Notes: a model not told the origin generated them from the letters alone. Counted from the stretch's first letter, positions 1 through 9,004 are shown. The stretch: 64,000 nt of DNA from JAWKRB01 sp041389885 (GCA_041389885.1 JAWKRB010000005.1:62001-126000), one strand, 5' to 3'. Translations and numbers: made by a program.

Positions 1-190
1 CTACCGGGAGCATCGTGCGGGCGAGGTGGCGATCCTCGCCCCCGAGCTGGTGACCCTCCCGCAGGGGTCTGCGGGCCGCTTCATGGCCCGCATCGGGCGC
101 GAGGGCGCGCAGCAGAAGTTTCCGAGGATCCTGGACGATGGGAAGCGCGACGTGATGCGCGCCATCGCCGTGACGGCAACGCTGGATTGA
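1..190 (+). CDS. C-terminal fragment of an unidentified protein (starts before the window)
   Basis: An open frame enters at base 2 and ends at the TGA at 188-190, giving about 62 residues that end in ...RAIAVTATLD. It lies 12 bases ahead of the inositol-3-phosphate synthase start, on the same strand, so it is probably the preceding gene of the same operon. The visible tail has no catalytic motif I recognise. I cannot name the family, and the 5' part is outside the window. Confidence 0.6.
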   Translation, partial: YREHRAGEVAILAPELVTLPQGSAGRFMARIGREGAQQKFPRILDDGKRDVMRAIAVTATLD

Positions 191-202
191 GAGGCAGAGA
201 CC

Positions 203-1405
203 GTGAGTAATCGAGTTGGAGTGTTGTTGATCGGCGCCGGCGGCGCCGTGGCGTCGACGGTGGTGGCGGGCGTGGAGCTCATGAAGAAGGGCGCCCCCCG
301 GTACGGCATGATCACCGAGGGTGAGCTCGGCGCGCAGCTCGGCGTCGTCGCCCTCGAAGACCTGGTCTTCGGAGGCTGGGACCTCCGCGCCAGCGACCTC
401 TACGAGGCCGCGGCGCACCACGGGGTGATCCCGCCGCACCGCCTCGCGACGGTCGAGAAGGAGCTCCGCGCGATTCGCCCGTGGCCCGGCGTGACCTCGG
501 AGAAGTTCCTCCCGGCGGACCTCGGGATGCACGTGGTGCAGGCGAAGTCGTTCCGCGACGAGCTGCGGATCATGGGCGAGCAGATCAAGGCCTTTCAGGT
601 CGAGAACGACCTCTCGCGCCTGGTGATGGTGAACCTCACCTCCACCGAGCGCTACACCGAGGTCGAGGACGTGCACAGCACCGTGGAGGCCTTCGAGGCC
701 GGCCTCGACGCGAGCGACGCGCGCATCTCGCCGGCGATGAAGTACCTCTACCTCGCGATCACCTCGGGGATCTCGCACGCGAACTTCACCCCGAGCCTCT
801 CGAACATCCCCGCCCTCGAGCAGCTCTCGCTCAAGCGCAAGGTGCCCATCGCGGGCGAAGACGGAAAGACCGGCCAGACCTTTCTCAAGACCGTGCTCGC
901 CCCCGCCTTCGTGGTGCGCGACCTGCGCGTGGACGGCTGGTACTCGACGAACATCCTCGGCAACAACGACGGCCGCGTGCTGCACGACCCGGGCTCGAAC
1001 AAGACCAAGGTCACCAGCAAGATCGGCGTGCTCGACGACGTGCTGGGGTACAAGGTCCCCGACCACCAGGTGCACATTCACTACTACCGCCCCCGCGGCG
1101 ACGCGAAGGAGGCGTGGGACAACATCGACCTCCTCGGCTTCGTGGGCGAGCCCATGCAGCTCAAGGTGAACTTCCTCTGCAAGGACTCGATCCTCGCGGC
1201 GCCCCTGGCGCTCGACCTCGTGCGCCTGCTCGACGTCGCGCACCGCGCGGGCGAGGGCGGCGTGCAGCGCCACTTCTCGCTGTTCTTCAAGTCGCCCTAC
1301 AAGGTCCAGGGCCAGCGCACCGTGCACGACCTCTTCGCGCAGCACACCCTGCTCAAGGACTGGGCCGACAAGGTCGCCCCCACCGTCCGCGCCAAGACCT
1401 CCTGA
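203..1405 (+). CDS. ino1: Inositol-3-phosphate synthase (myo-inositol-1-phosphate synthase family)
   Basis: Predicted NAD-dependent cytosolic enzyme that converts glucose 6-phosphate to 1D-myo-inositol 3-phosphate, the first committed step of inositol synthesis. The 400-residue product has the N-terminal nucleotide-binding glycine motif GAGGAVAST (residues about 11-19), the NLTSTE segment near residue 144, and the family block LGNNDGRVLHDPG followed by KTKVTSK near residues 251-272. Its length fits the shorter bacterial/archaeal forms rather than the 500-plus-residue eukaryotic ones. The start is GTG, with a purine-rich GAGG sequence about 9 bases upstream. It opens a plus-strand run continuing to an inositol monophosphatase at 3887, which would complete free inositol synthesis. 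Family assignment is strong; the role in this cluster is inferred. Confidence 0.93.
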   Translation: MSNRVGVLLIGAGGAVASTVVAGVELMKKGAPRYGMITEGELGAQLGVVALEDLVFGGWDLRASDLYEAAAHHGVIPPHRLATVEKELRAIRPWPGVTSEKFLPADLGMHVVQAKSFRDELRIMGEQIKAFQVENDLSRLVMVNLTSTERYTEVEDVHSTVEAFEAGLDASDARISPAMKYLYLAITSGISHANFTPSLSNIPALEQLSLKRKVPIAGEDGKTGQTFLKTVLAPAFVVRDLRVDGWYSTNILGNNDGRVLHDPGSNKTKVTSKIGVLDDVLGYKVPDHQVHIHYYRPRGDAKEAWDNIDLLGFVGEPMQLKVNFLCKDSILAAPLALDLVRLLDVAHRAGEGGVQRHFSLFFKSPYKVQGQRTVHDLFAQHTLLKDWADKVAPTVRAKTS

Positions 1406-1419
1406 CGCGAAGCACCGCC

Positions 1420-2733
1420 GTGACCGCTCCCCTCGCCCTCCTCGGCGGCGCGCCGACCGTCGACAACGCGCGCCACGCCCGCTGGCCGATCCTCGATCAG
1501 CGTGACAAGGACGCGGTCATGGCCGTGCTCGAGCGCGGCATCCTCTCGGGGCCCAACGCCCCCGAGGTGCGCGCGCTCGAGCGGGAATTCGCCGCCTGGG
1601 TGGGCGTCGAGCACGCCCTCGCGACGAACAGCGGCACCGCCGCGCTGCACATCGCCCTCGCCGCGGCGGGGGTGGGCCCCGGCGACGAGGTCGTGACCAG
1701 CGCGTACTCGTTCGTGGCCACCGCGCAGGCCGTGCTGCACCAACAGGCCATTCCGGTCTTTGTCGACATCGAGCCCGTGACCTGCGGGCTCGACCCGGCG
1801 AGGCTCGAGGCGGCGATCACCCCGCGCACCCGCGCGATCCTCCCGGTGCACATCCACGGGATGCCCTGCGAGTGGGACGCGATCAAGGCCATCGCCGACC
1901 GCCACGGGATTCCCGTGATCGAAGACGCGTGCCAGGCCCACGGCGCGACCTACAAGGGACGTCGCGTGGGCTCGCTGGGCGTGGCCGCGGCCTTCAGCAC
2001 GCAGTCCAGCAAGAACCTCTCGTGCGGCGAGGGGGGGATCTTCGTGACCGACGACGCCGCCCTCCTCGACCGCGCCAACCGCGTGCGGATGTTCGGCGAG
2101 GACGTGCGGGGGATGTCCGACGGGGGCTACCGCGTCGACCGCCCTCTGGATGCGTCGCGGGCCTACGACAGCGCCACGGTGGGCTGGATGTACCGCACCA
2201 ACGAGATGTCGGCGGCCCTCGCGCGCTCGCAGCTCTCGCGCCTCGACGAGGCCAACGCCCGCGCGCGTCGTCACGCGAAGCGCCTCTCGGAGAGGCTCTC
2301 GACGCTCCCCGGGGTGACGCCCCCCGCCGAGCCCGACGACCGCGAGGGCGTCGTGCACAAGTACCGCGTGCGATTGGACGCGCGCGCCCTGGGGATCACC
2401 GCGCCCCCGACCCGCGTGCGCGACGCCGTGCGCGCGGCGCTCCAGGCCGAGGGCCTCGAGGTGGTGCTCTGGCAGACGCAGGCCGTGCCGGGGCAGAAGC
2501 TCTTTCGCGAGAAGGTCGGCTACGGCCGCGGCGCGCCCTGGGACCGCGCCCCCGAGGTGAGCTACGACCTCGCGCAATACCCCGAGACCACCGCGCTTCT
2601 CGACAGCTCCGTGGTGCTGTTCTCCCAGAGCTGCCCGATTCACCCGCAGGGCGACGAGCTCGTCGACGGCTACGCCGAGGCCTTCGAGAAGGTCTGGACG
2701 CGCCTCGACGAGGTCCTCGCCGCGACCGCGTGA
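1420..2733 (+). CDS. DegT/DnrJ/EryC1/StrS-family PLP aminotransferase
   Basis: Fold-type I PLP aminotransferase of 437 residues that would transfer an amino group, usually from Glu or Gln, to a keto sugar or keto cyclitol. Visible features are the N-terminal LALLGGAP segment, the substrate/PLP region TNSGTAALHIAL, the PLP-contacting Asp in EDACQAHGA, and the Schiff-base Lys at about residue 198 in FSTQSSKNLSCGEGG. The S-x-Q-x-x-K-x-L-x-x-GEGG form and the N-terminus resemble the cyclitol/AHBA-synthase-like branch (StsC, BtrR) as I remember it, more than ordinary sugar aminotransferases. The GTG start lies 14 bases after ino1. Context with ino1 and an inositol monophosphatase suggests an inosose substrate, which is inference. 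Confidence 0.88.
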   Translation: MTAPLALLGGAPTVDNARHARWPILDQRDKDAVMAVLERGILSGPNAPEVRALEREFAAWVGVEHALATNSGTAALHIALAAAGVGPGDEVVTSAYSFVATAQAVLHQQAIPVFVDIEPVTCGLDPARLEAAITPRTRAILPVHIHGMPCEWDAIKAIADRHGIPVIEDACQAHGATYKGRRVGSLGVAAAFSTQSSKNLSCGEGGIFVTDDAALLDRANRVRMFGEDVRGMSDGGYRVDRPLDASRAYDSATVGWMYRTNEMSAALARSQLSRLDEANARARRHAKRLSERLSTLPGVTPPAEPDDREGVVHKYRVRLDARALGITAPPTRVRDAVRAALQAEGLEVVLWQTQAVPGQKLFREKVGYGRGAPWDRAPEVSYDLAQYPETTALLDSSVVLFSQSCPIHPQGDELVDGYAEAFEKVWTRLDEVLAATA

Positions 2734-2744
2734 GCGCGCCGTTG

Positions 2745-2945
2745 GCCCTCTCCCCGCTGCCGCGCGCCCTCTCCCGACTCGGGAGAGGGCTCTTCGGGGA
2801 GCATGGGTGTTGCAGTTCGGGGACGCGCAAGTCGTTGCGCGGCAAGCGCTTGGAGACGATACCCGCTCCTCGACGCCCGTCCTCTCCGAAGAGCCCTCTC
2901 CCGAGTCGGGAGAGGGCGCGCGGCCAGCAGGGAGAGGGGGCGACC
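2745..2945. repeat. Intergenic MITE/REP-like inverted repeat pair
   Basis: Two near-identical arms of about 50 bp (around 2747-2800 and 2884-2937) lie in inverted orientation around a central segment of about 85 bp. Each arm holds the palindrome GCCCTCTCCCGACTCGG... (2766-2790, and its inverted copy at 2893-2917), extended by GCGCG outside and CTCTTCGG inside. The element fills the gap between the aminotransferase and the flippase-like gene, and its outer edge abuts the GTG start at 2946. It has no coding capacity. It could be a non-autonomous mobile repeat or a transcription attenuator inside the operon. Confidence 0.75.
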
Positions 2946-3887
2946 GTGGCTCCCCGCCACCACCACCGCGAAGGGCTGGGCCTGCGCGCCCTCGGCGCCG
3001 CCGTCGCGCTCGGCGTGCTCGCGATCGTGCTGCGCTCGGTGGGTGGACCGGAGACCCTCGCGGCCCTGCGCCGCGCGCGCTCGGCGATGCCCTGGGTGCT
3101 CGCCCGCGAGGGCGTGGGGGTGGTGGTCAACGGCCTGGCCCTCCGCGCGCTCTACCGCGCGGCGGGGAGGCCGGCGCCGGAGCGTCCTCTCTGGCGCGCG
3201 GTGCTCGTGGGGCACCTCGCCGCCGTGACCCTCCCCGCGGGGAGGCTCCTTGCCGAGGGGTGGAAGGCCGCGCAGGTCGCGCCCCACACCGGCGCCCCCG
3301 TGGCGGCGGCGGCGGCGGTCGCGCTGCAGGCCGCGGCCCTCTACGCCAACGCCGTGGCCGCGTGCGTCACCACCGTCGCCGTGCTCCTGCGCTGCGGGTG
3401 GACCACGCCCACCTTCGCCGTGATGGCCTTCGGCGTGGGGATGATCGCCCTCGCGACGGCCCTGGCCCTCGCCGGGCGCGTAGAGCTCGGGCGACGGCTC
3501 GGCGGGCGCATGGAGGCCGTGCGCGAGGCCGGTCCTGCGTTTGATGGCGCGCTGGGGGAGGTGTCGAAGGCCCTGCACGTCGCGACGGCGTGGGAGGTCG
3601 TGGGGCGCGCGATGCAGTGCCTCCAGCTCGCCCTGCTGCGCGACGCCCTCGGCGCGGCGGTGGGCGCGGTCGACAGCCTCGCGACCTACGGGCTGCTGCT
3701 CACGGGCGCGGCGCTGGGCGACCTGCTCCCCGCGCAGCTCGGCGCCACCGACGCGGCCCTCGCCCTGGGCGCGCGGGCCCTCGGGATGCTTCCGGCGGAC
3801 GGCCTCGCCATCACCCTCTCGCTGCACGCGGCGCAGGTGCTGGCGGCGGCGATCCTCGCGGCCTCGGCGTGGAGGGCGCTGCGGTGA
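2946..3887 (+). CDS. Flippase-like multi-pass membrane protein (LPG-synthase transmembrane-region type)
   Basis: 313-residue, strongly hydrophobic protein with about seven or eight predicted membrane helices, e.g. the segments around LGAAVALGVLAIVL, AAAAAVALQAAALYANA and GVGMIALATALALAG. Arrangement and length match the lysylphosphatidylglycerol synthase transmembrane/UPF0104 family, which often accompanies glycan- or lipid-modifying enzymes and is thought to move lipids across the membrane. The GTG start comes right after the inverted-repeat element, and the TGA overlaps the ATG of the next gene (GTGATGG), indicating translational coupling. Family membership rests on hydropathy and context more than on a sharp motif. 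Confidence 0.65.
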   Translation: MAPRHHHREGLGLRALGAAVALGVLAIVLRSVGGPETLAALRRARSAMPWVLAREGVGVVVNGLALRALYRAAGRPAPERPLWRAVLVGHLAAVTLPAGRLLAEGWKAAQVAPHTGAPVAAAAAVALQAAALYANAVAACVTTVAVLLRCGWTTPTFAVMAFGVGMIALATALALAGRVELGRRLGGRMEAVREAGPAFDGALGEVSKALHVATAWEVVGRAMQCLQLALLRDALGAAVGAVDSLATYGLLLTGAALGDLLPAQLGATDAALALGARALGMLPADGLAITLSLHAAQVLAAAILAASAWRALR

Positions 3888-4654
3888 TGGATCGTGTGCG
3901 AGAGACCGCCCTCGAGGCCGCGCGCGCCGCGGGCGAGCTCCTGCGCCGGGGGCGCGCCGAGGGCGTGCGGGTCGAGGCCAAGGGCGTCGCCGACGTGGTC
4001 ACCGAGGTCGACCGCGCGGCCGAGCGGGCCATCGTCGAGGCGATTCGCGCGCGCTTCCCCGCCCACGGGATCGTCGGCGAAGAGGGCGCGGCCCGCGAGG
4101 GCGACGGCTGGCGCTGGGTCCTCGACCCCCTCGACGGCACGAAGAACTACGCCCACGGCTCCCTCCGCTGCGCGGTGTCCATCGCCGTCGAGCGCGAGGG
4201 GGAGGCCGTGGTGGCGGTGGTGCTCGCGCCCTTCGTCGACGAGACCTACGTCGCCGTGAAGGGCGAGGGCGCGTGGTGCAACGGCGAGCGAATCGCCGTG
4301 TCTCGCAATGAGATCCTGCGCGCGTCGATGCTCGCGACGGCGCTGACCTACGACGGCGCCGAGGCCGACGCGGCGCAGCTCCAGCGGGTGCTCCGGGCCT
4401 TTCGCGCGGCGCAGGCGGTGCGCTCGCTGGGCTGCGCCGCGCTCGAGCTCTGCGATGTGGCCCGCGGGCGCCTCGACGCGTTCTTCGAGCCCGGCCTCGC
4501 GGCCTGGGACACGGCCGCCGGCGCGCTGCTCGTGCGCGAGGCGGGGGGGCGCACCACCGACCTCGACGGCCGCCCGCACGCCCCCGACGCGGCGTCGATC
4601 GTGGCGAGCAACGGGTTGATCCACGACGCGCTTTGTATACAGGTGCGCGGATGA
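3887..4654 (+). CDS. Inositol monophosphatase family protein
   Basis: 255-residue Mg2+-dependent phosphatase expected to hydrolyse inositol monophosphates to free inositol. The metal-site residues are present: Glu65-Glu66 in GEEG, the signature DPLDGTKNYAHG at 80-91, and the C-terminal AAWDTAAGALLVREAGG block. Full family length. Its ATG overlaps the stop of the flippase-like gene, and its TGA overlaps the ATG of the MMPL transporter (ATGATC at 4651), so three genes are coupled. Presence with ino1 in one run supports an inositol role, although close relatives act on other phospho-sugars or PAP. Confidence 0.9.
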   Translation: MDRVRETALEAARAAGELLRRGRAEGVRVEAKGVADVVTEVDRAAERAIVEAIRARFPAHGIVGEEGAAREGDGWRWVLDPLDGTKNYAHGSLRCAVSIAVEREGEAVVAVVLAPFVDETYVAVKGEGAWCNGERIAVSRNEILRASMLATALTYDGAEADAAQLQRVLRAFRAAQAVRSLGCAALELCDVARGRLDAFFEPGLAAWDTAAGALLVREAGGRTTDLDGRPHAPDAASIVASNGLIHDALCIQVRG

Positions 4655-7083
4655 TCTCGCGGCTCTACGCGTCGCTCCTCGCGCGCATCGTGGGCGCGCC
4701 GCGCAAGGCGCTGGCGCTGCTGGCGCTGCTGCTGCTGCCGGTGGTGTTCCTCGACGTGCGGTACTTCACCGAGGTGCACGCGGGGGTGCAGGAGCTGCTC
4801 CCCGACGACGCCCCGACGATCCGCGCGGCGACGACGCTGGTGAGCCGCTTCGGCGGCGGCGTGGCGGGCTTCAACGTGCTCGTGCGCTCGCCCTCCCCCG
4901 AGGAGAACCGGCGCTTCGCGACGGCGCTGGGCGACGCGCTGCGGGCGCGGCGTCACCCCTTGATCCGCACGCTCCAGGCGTCGGTGGCGGAGGAGCGCGC
5001 GTGGGTCGAGCGGCACGCGCCGATGCTGCTGCCGCGCGGGCGCTTCGACGAGATCGTGACCGAGGCCGAGGGGGCCATCGAGCAGGCCGAGCGCGAGGCC
5101 AACCCGATGTTCATCGGCCTCGAGGACGAGACCGCCGAGGAGCGCCTGCGCGCCCTGCGCCGACGGTTGGAGCGCGAGCGCGAGGGGGCCGACCGCTTCC
5201 CCGACGGGTTCATCGCGTCGCGCGACGGGCGCACGGTGATCGTGCGGCTCACCATGGCCGCGGGCGACACCGACGCCGACGCCGCGCGCGCCCTCGTGGG
5301 GCTCGTGCGCGCCGAGGTCGATCGTTTGAAGCCGAACTATCGCCGCGACCTCGCGGTGGTGTTCAACGGAGACGTCCCCGGGCTCATCGAGGAGCAGGAG
5401 GCGGTGATCGAGGACGTCTCGCTCTCGTCGGTGCTGGTGATGATCCTCGTGGGCGCGCTGATCGTGGGGTACTACCGCTCGGCGCGGGCCCTCGCGGTGG
5501 TGGGCCTGGGGCTGCTCCCCGGCGTCGCGGTGACCTTCGCCCTCGCGCGGCTGGCGGGCAGCACGCTCAACGCCAACAGCGCCTTTCTCGGCTCGATCAT
5601 CGTGGGCAACGGGATCAACTACCCCCTGGTGCTCCTCGCGTACTACATCGCCCAGCCCGCCTCGAAGGCGAAGCTCGAGGCGCTGCGCGACGCGACGCGG
5701 GCCTCGGTGCCGGGCATCGCGGCGGCGTCGGCCACGGCCGCGGCGGCCTACGGAGGGCTGGCGGCGACGCAGTTCAAGGGCTTCTCGCAGTTCGGCGGCG
5801 TCGGCGCGGTGGGCATGATCGTAACGGCGATCCTCGCCTACGCCACCACGCCCCTCGCGATCGCGCTCTTCGACCCGCCGCGGCGGGCGAGCGAGAGCAC
5901 CCGCGCGCAGACCTTTGTGCGGCAGTGGTTCGCGCACCGCGCGCGCTCCCTGGCGGTGGCGGGCCTCGTCGCCGCGGCGCTCGTGGTGGGCGCGGTCGCG
6001 GGCGCCCGCGTGGGCGCGCGGCAGGGCTGGTGGGACGGCGACCTGCGCAACCTCCGCAGCACCGCCTCGCTCGTGCACGGCGCCGCGCGGTGGGACCGCG
6101 AGGTCTCGCAGATCTTCGGCACCTGGCTCACCCCCGTGGTGGCGCTCACCGCCGACGCGGAGACGCGCGAGGCCCTCGCGACCTCGCTGCGCGCCTCGCT
6201 CACCACGCCCACGTCGATGATCGAGCGGGTCGAGACCGTCTCGCGCTACCTCCCTGAAGAAGACGACCAGCGCGGGCGCATCGCGGCCCTCGAGCGGCTC
6301 AAGCGGCGGGTCGACGCCATCGACCCCGCGAGGGTGCCCGCCGACGCGCGCGAGGTGCTCGACCGCTGGATCCGCGACCCCAGCTCGCTGCGGATCACCC
6401 CGCAGAGCCTCCCCGGCGCCCTGCGCACGCCCTTCACCGAGCGCGACGGGACGATGACCCGCACGGTGCTGGTCTTTCCCTCGCTCGGGGTGAACTACGA
6501 CCGGGCGGAGAACGTCATCGCCTTCGCCGCGCGGGTGAACGGCGCGCCGAAGCCTCCGGGCGCCGTGGTGGGCGGCGCGTTCCTCGTGCTCGCCGAGGTG
6601 CTGCGCGTGCTCCGCGCCGAGGCGCCGCGGGTGATCGGCGCGGTGTGCCTGCTGGTGAGCCTCGCGCTCCTCGCGGTGTTTCGCCGCCGGCCCCTGCGCG
6701 CGCCGGTGGTGCTGATCGTGGTGGCCCTGGCGACGGCGGCGGCGATGCTGGTGATGCGCGCCCTCGGGGTGCGGCTCAACATGCTGAATTTCGCGGCGAT
6801 TCCCATCTCCCTCGGGGTGGGCGCGGACTACGTGGTGAACCTCTTCGGCGCGATGGACTCGCTGCGCTGCGACGCCCGCGAGGCCTGCGCGCGCATGGGC
6901 GGCGCGATCCTGCTCTGCTCGCTCACGACCATCGTGGGGTACCTCACCCTGCTCCTCGCGAGCAGCGGCGCGCTGCGGAGCTTCGGCCAGGCCGCGGTGC
7001 TCGGCGAGCTCTGCGCGGTGCTCGTCGTGCTGGTGATCTACCCCGCGCTGGCCCCACGGAGCATCGAAGGGGAGAGGTCATGA
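4651..7083 (+). CDS. MMPL/RND-superfamily lipid exporter
   Basis: 810-residue inner-membrane transporter with the duplicated RND layout: TM1 near residue 15, a periplasmic domain at roughly 40-250, a helix bundle from about 260 (SSVLVMILVGALIVGYY), a second periplasmic domain from about 450, and a final bundle from about 655. The pattern resembles MmpL and hopanoid-type (HpnN) exporters, which move lipids toward the outer membrane using the proton gradient. I chose the ATG at 4651 because it overlaps the preceding stop; an in-frame start 18 bases upstream is less likely. The stop overlaps the GMC oxidoreductase start. Cargo is unknown; the neighbours suggest a modified lipid. Confidence 0.85.
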   Translation: MISRLYASLLARIVGAPRKALALLALLLLPVVFLDVRYFTEVHAGVQELLPDDAPTIRAATTLVSRFGGGVAGFNVLVRSPSPEENRRFATALGDALRARRHPLIRTLQASVAEERAWVERHAPMLLPRGRFDEIVTEAEGAIEQAEREANPMFIGLEDETAEERLRALRRRLEREREGADRFPDGFIASRDGRTVIVRLTMAAGDTDADAARALVGLVRAEVDRLKPNYRRDLAVVFNGDVPGLIEEQEAVIEDVSLSSVLVMILVGALIVGYYRSARALAVVGLGLLPGVAVTFALARLAGSTLNANSAFLGSIIVGNGINYPLVLLAYYIAQPASKAKLEALRDATRASVPGIAAASATAAAAYGGLAATQFKGFSQFGGVGAVGMIVTAILAYATTPLAIALFDPPRRASESTRAQTFVRQWFAHRARSLAVAGLVAAALVVGAVAGARVGARQGWWDGDLRNLRSTASLVHGAARWDREVSQIFGTWLTPVVALTADAETREALATSLRASLTTPTSMIERVETVSRYLPEEDDQRGRIAALERLKRRVDAIDPARVPADAREVLDRWIRDPSSLRITPQSLPGALRTPFTERDGTMTRTVLVFPSLGVNYDRAENVIAFAARVNGAPKPPGAVVGGAFLVLAEVLRVLRAEAPRVIGAVCLLVSLALLAVFRRRPLRAPVVLIVVALATAAAMLVMRALGVRLNMLNFAAIPISLGVGADYVVNLFGAMDSLRCDAREACARMGGAILLCSLTTIVGYLTLLLASSGALRSFGQAAVLGELCAVLVVLVIYPALAPRSIEGERS

Positions 7084-8978
7084 TGCAGACGACGACGGTG
7101 GCCCCCGCGACCTTTGAGAGCCGGCGCGCGGCGCTGGCGCTGATGGAGGCGATCCTCCCTGGGGGCTGGGGTCCGCCCGGCGGCGACGAGGCCACCCTGC
7201 GCGCGGTGGAGGAGGGCGCGGCGCATGTGTCTCCCCACGCGGTGACGGCCCTGCGCGGCGCGGTGCGCGCCCTCGACCTCGCGGCCACCCTGGCGACGGG
7301 GCGTCCCTTTCACGCGCTCTCCGCCGACGCGCAGGACGCGCTGCTGCAGAAGTGGATCCTCGACCCGGTGCTCCGCGGCCCGGTGAACCTCCTCGCGGTG
7401 TCGTTCAAGCTGGTGCACTTCGACCAGCCCCCGGTCTACGCGAAGATGGGCGGCAAGCTGAACGTCGTGCAGGAGGTCGAGCGCCCCCGGTGGATGTCGC
7501 AGGTGGTGCCCGGCGACGCGTGGCCCGAGGGTGAGCCCGTGGTGTGCGACGTGGCCGTGGTGGGCACCGGCGCGGGGGGCGCGGTGGTGGGGCGCGAGCT
7601 CGCCGAGCGGGGCTACGCCGTGGCCTTTCTCGAAGAGGGCGAGCTGCACCGCAGAGACTCCTTCACGGGGAGCTCGATGCGCGCGCACAAGCTCTTCTAC
7701 CGAAGCGCCGTGGCCGTGGGCAACGCGCCCATGCCGGTGTTCATGGGACGGATGGTCGGCGGCTCCACCGCGGTGAACGGGGGGACCTGCTTTCGCCCCC
7801 CGGCGTGGGTGCACGACCGCTGGTGCGACGCGATGCAGAGCGACGACTTCGCGCCGTCGCGGATGGAGGGGTACTTTCGCCGGGTCGAGTCGATCCTCCA
7901 GGTGGCGCCGACGGAGCCGAGGTTCCTCGGCCGGCCCTACGAGGTGTTTCGCAGGGGCGCCGAGGCGATGGGCTGGCACAGCGCGCGGATCAACCGCAAC
8001 GCGCCGGGGTGCGAGGGCTCGGGCTTCTGCGATTTCGGCTGCCGCACCGACGCGCGGCGGAGCACGAACATCTCGTACGTTCCCCCGGCGCTGGAGCGGG
8101 GCGCGGTGCTGGTCACGGGGCTGCGCGCGGAGCGGGTGCGCATCGAGAACGGACGCGCCCAGGGCATCGACGGCGTGACCCGCGGCGGCAGGCGCGTGCG
8201 GGTGAGCGCGAAGGCGGTGGTGCTCGCGGGGGGCGCGGTGCCCACGCCGCTGTTTCTCACGAAGCAGGGGATCTGCAACGCCTCGGGCGAGGTGGGGAGG
8301 AACCTCACGCTCCACCCCAGCAGCGGGATGTCGGGGCTCTTCGACGAGCCCATTCGCGGGCAGGACTACGTGCCCCAGGGCGCGTATAGCGAGGAGTTCC
8401 TGCGCGACGGGATCCTCATCCTGTCGGCGCAGTCGGACTCGAATTATTCGCCCATGGTGTTCCCGATGGTGGGGCGGCAGCTGATGCGCTCCATCGCGAA
8501 GATGGACCACGTCGCGACCCTCGCGACGCTCCTCGCCGACGACACCCGCGGCACGGTGCGCGCCGACGCCGACGGCAGCCTGGTGATGACCTACAACCTC
8601 ACCGAGAAGGACGTGCGCAACGCCCACCGCTCGATGATCCTCGCGGCGGAGATGCTCCTGGCCGCGGGGGCGAAGCGGCTCTACCCGGTGATGACCTCGA
8701 TGCCCGAGCTCGCGCCGAGCGAGCTGCACCGGCTGGTGGAGGCGAAGGTCTCGGCGGGCGAGCTCCCGCTGGTGAGCTACCACCCGCTGGGCACGTGTCG
8801 CATGGGGCGCGACCCGAAGCGCAGCGTGATCGACCTTGACCACCAGACCCACGAGGTGAAGCGCCTCTTCATCGTCGACGGGAGCGCGGTGCAGGGTCCC
8901 CTGGGCGTGAACCCGCAGCTCACGATCATGGCCTTCGCCACGCGCGCGGCGGAGCGCATCGCGGACGTGCTGGGGTAG
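7080..8978 (+). CDS. GMC-family FAD-dependent oxidoreductase with N-terminal extension
   Basis: 632-residue flavoprotein predicted to oxidise an alcohol to an aldehyde or ketone. The Rossmann FAD motif VGTGAGGAVVG begins near residue 159. The GMC C-terminal signatures follow: YHPLGTCRMG with the catalytic His near 568, and NPQLTIMAFATRAA near 612. About 150 residues precede the FAD domain, as in long membrane-associated GMC enzymes such as long-chain alcohol oxidases; their first part resembles gluconate-dehydrogenase subunit 3-like regions. CGSG-like Cys-rich loops (FCDFGCR) are present mid-protein. The start ATGATG overlaps the transporter stop. Substrate could be a cyclitol, sterol/hopanoid or fatty alcohol, which the sequence does not decide. 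Confidence 0.88.
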   Translation: MMQTTTVAPATFESRRAALALMEAILPGGWGPPGGDEATLRAVEEGAAHVSPHAVTALRGAVRALDLAATLATGRPFHALSADAQDALLQKWILDPVLRGPVNLLAVSFKLVHFDQPPVYAKMGGKLNVVQEVERPRWMSQVVPGDAWPEGEPVVCDVAVVGTGAGGAVVGRELAERGYAVAFLEEGELHRRDSFTGSSMRAHKLFYRSAVAVGNAPMPVFMGRMVGGSTAVNGGTCFRPPAWVHDRWCDAMQSDDFAPSRMEGYFRRVESILQVAPTEPRFLGRPYEVFRRGAEAMGWHSARINRNAPGCEGSGFCDFGCRTDARRSTNISYVPPALERGAVLVTGLRAERVRIENGRAQGIDGVTRGGRRVRVSAKAVVLAGGAVPTPLFLTKQGICNASGEVGRNLTLHPSSGMSGLFDEPIRGQDYVPQGAYSEEFLRDGILILSAQSDSNYSPMVFPMVGRQLMRSIAKMDHVATLATLLADDTRGTVRADADGSLVMTYNLTEKDVRNAHRSMILAAEMLLAAGAKRLYPVMTSMPELAPSELHRLVEAKVSAGELPLVSYHPLGTCRMGRDPKRSVIDLDHQTHEVKRLFIVDGSAVQGPLGVNPQLTIMAFATRAAERIADVLG

Positions 8979-9004
8979 GGCGGAGGCTCGGCGAGGACGG
9001 GCGA

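Noticed and set aside
4348..6078. 576-residue minus-strand open frame opposite the phosphatase/MMPL genes
   Set aside because: Arg/His/Gly-rich with no motif; it is the antisense shadow of well-supported plus-strand genes, a usual effect of very high GC.
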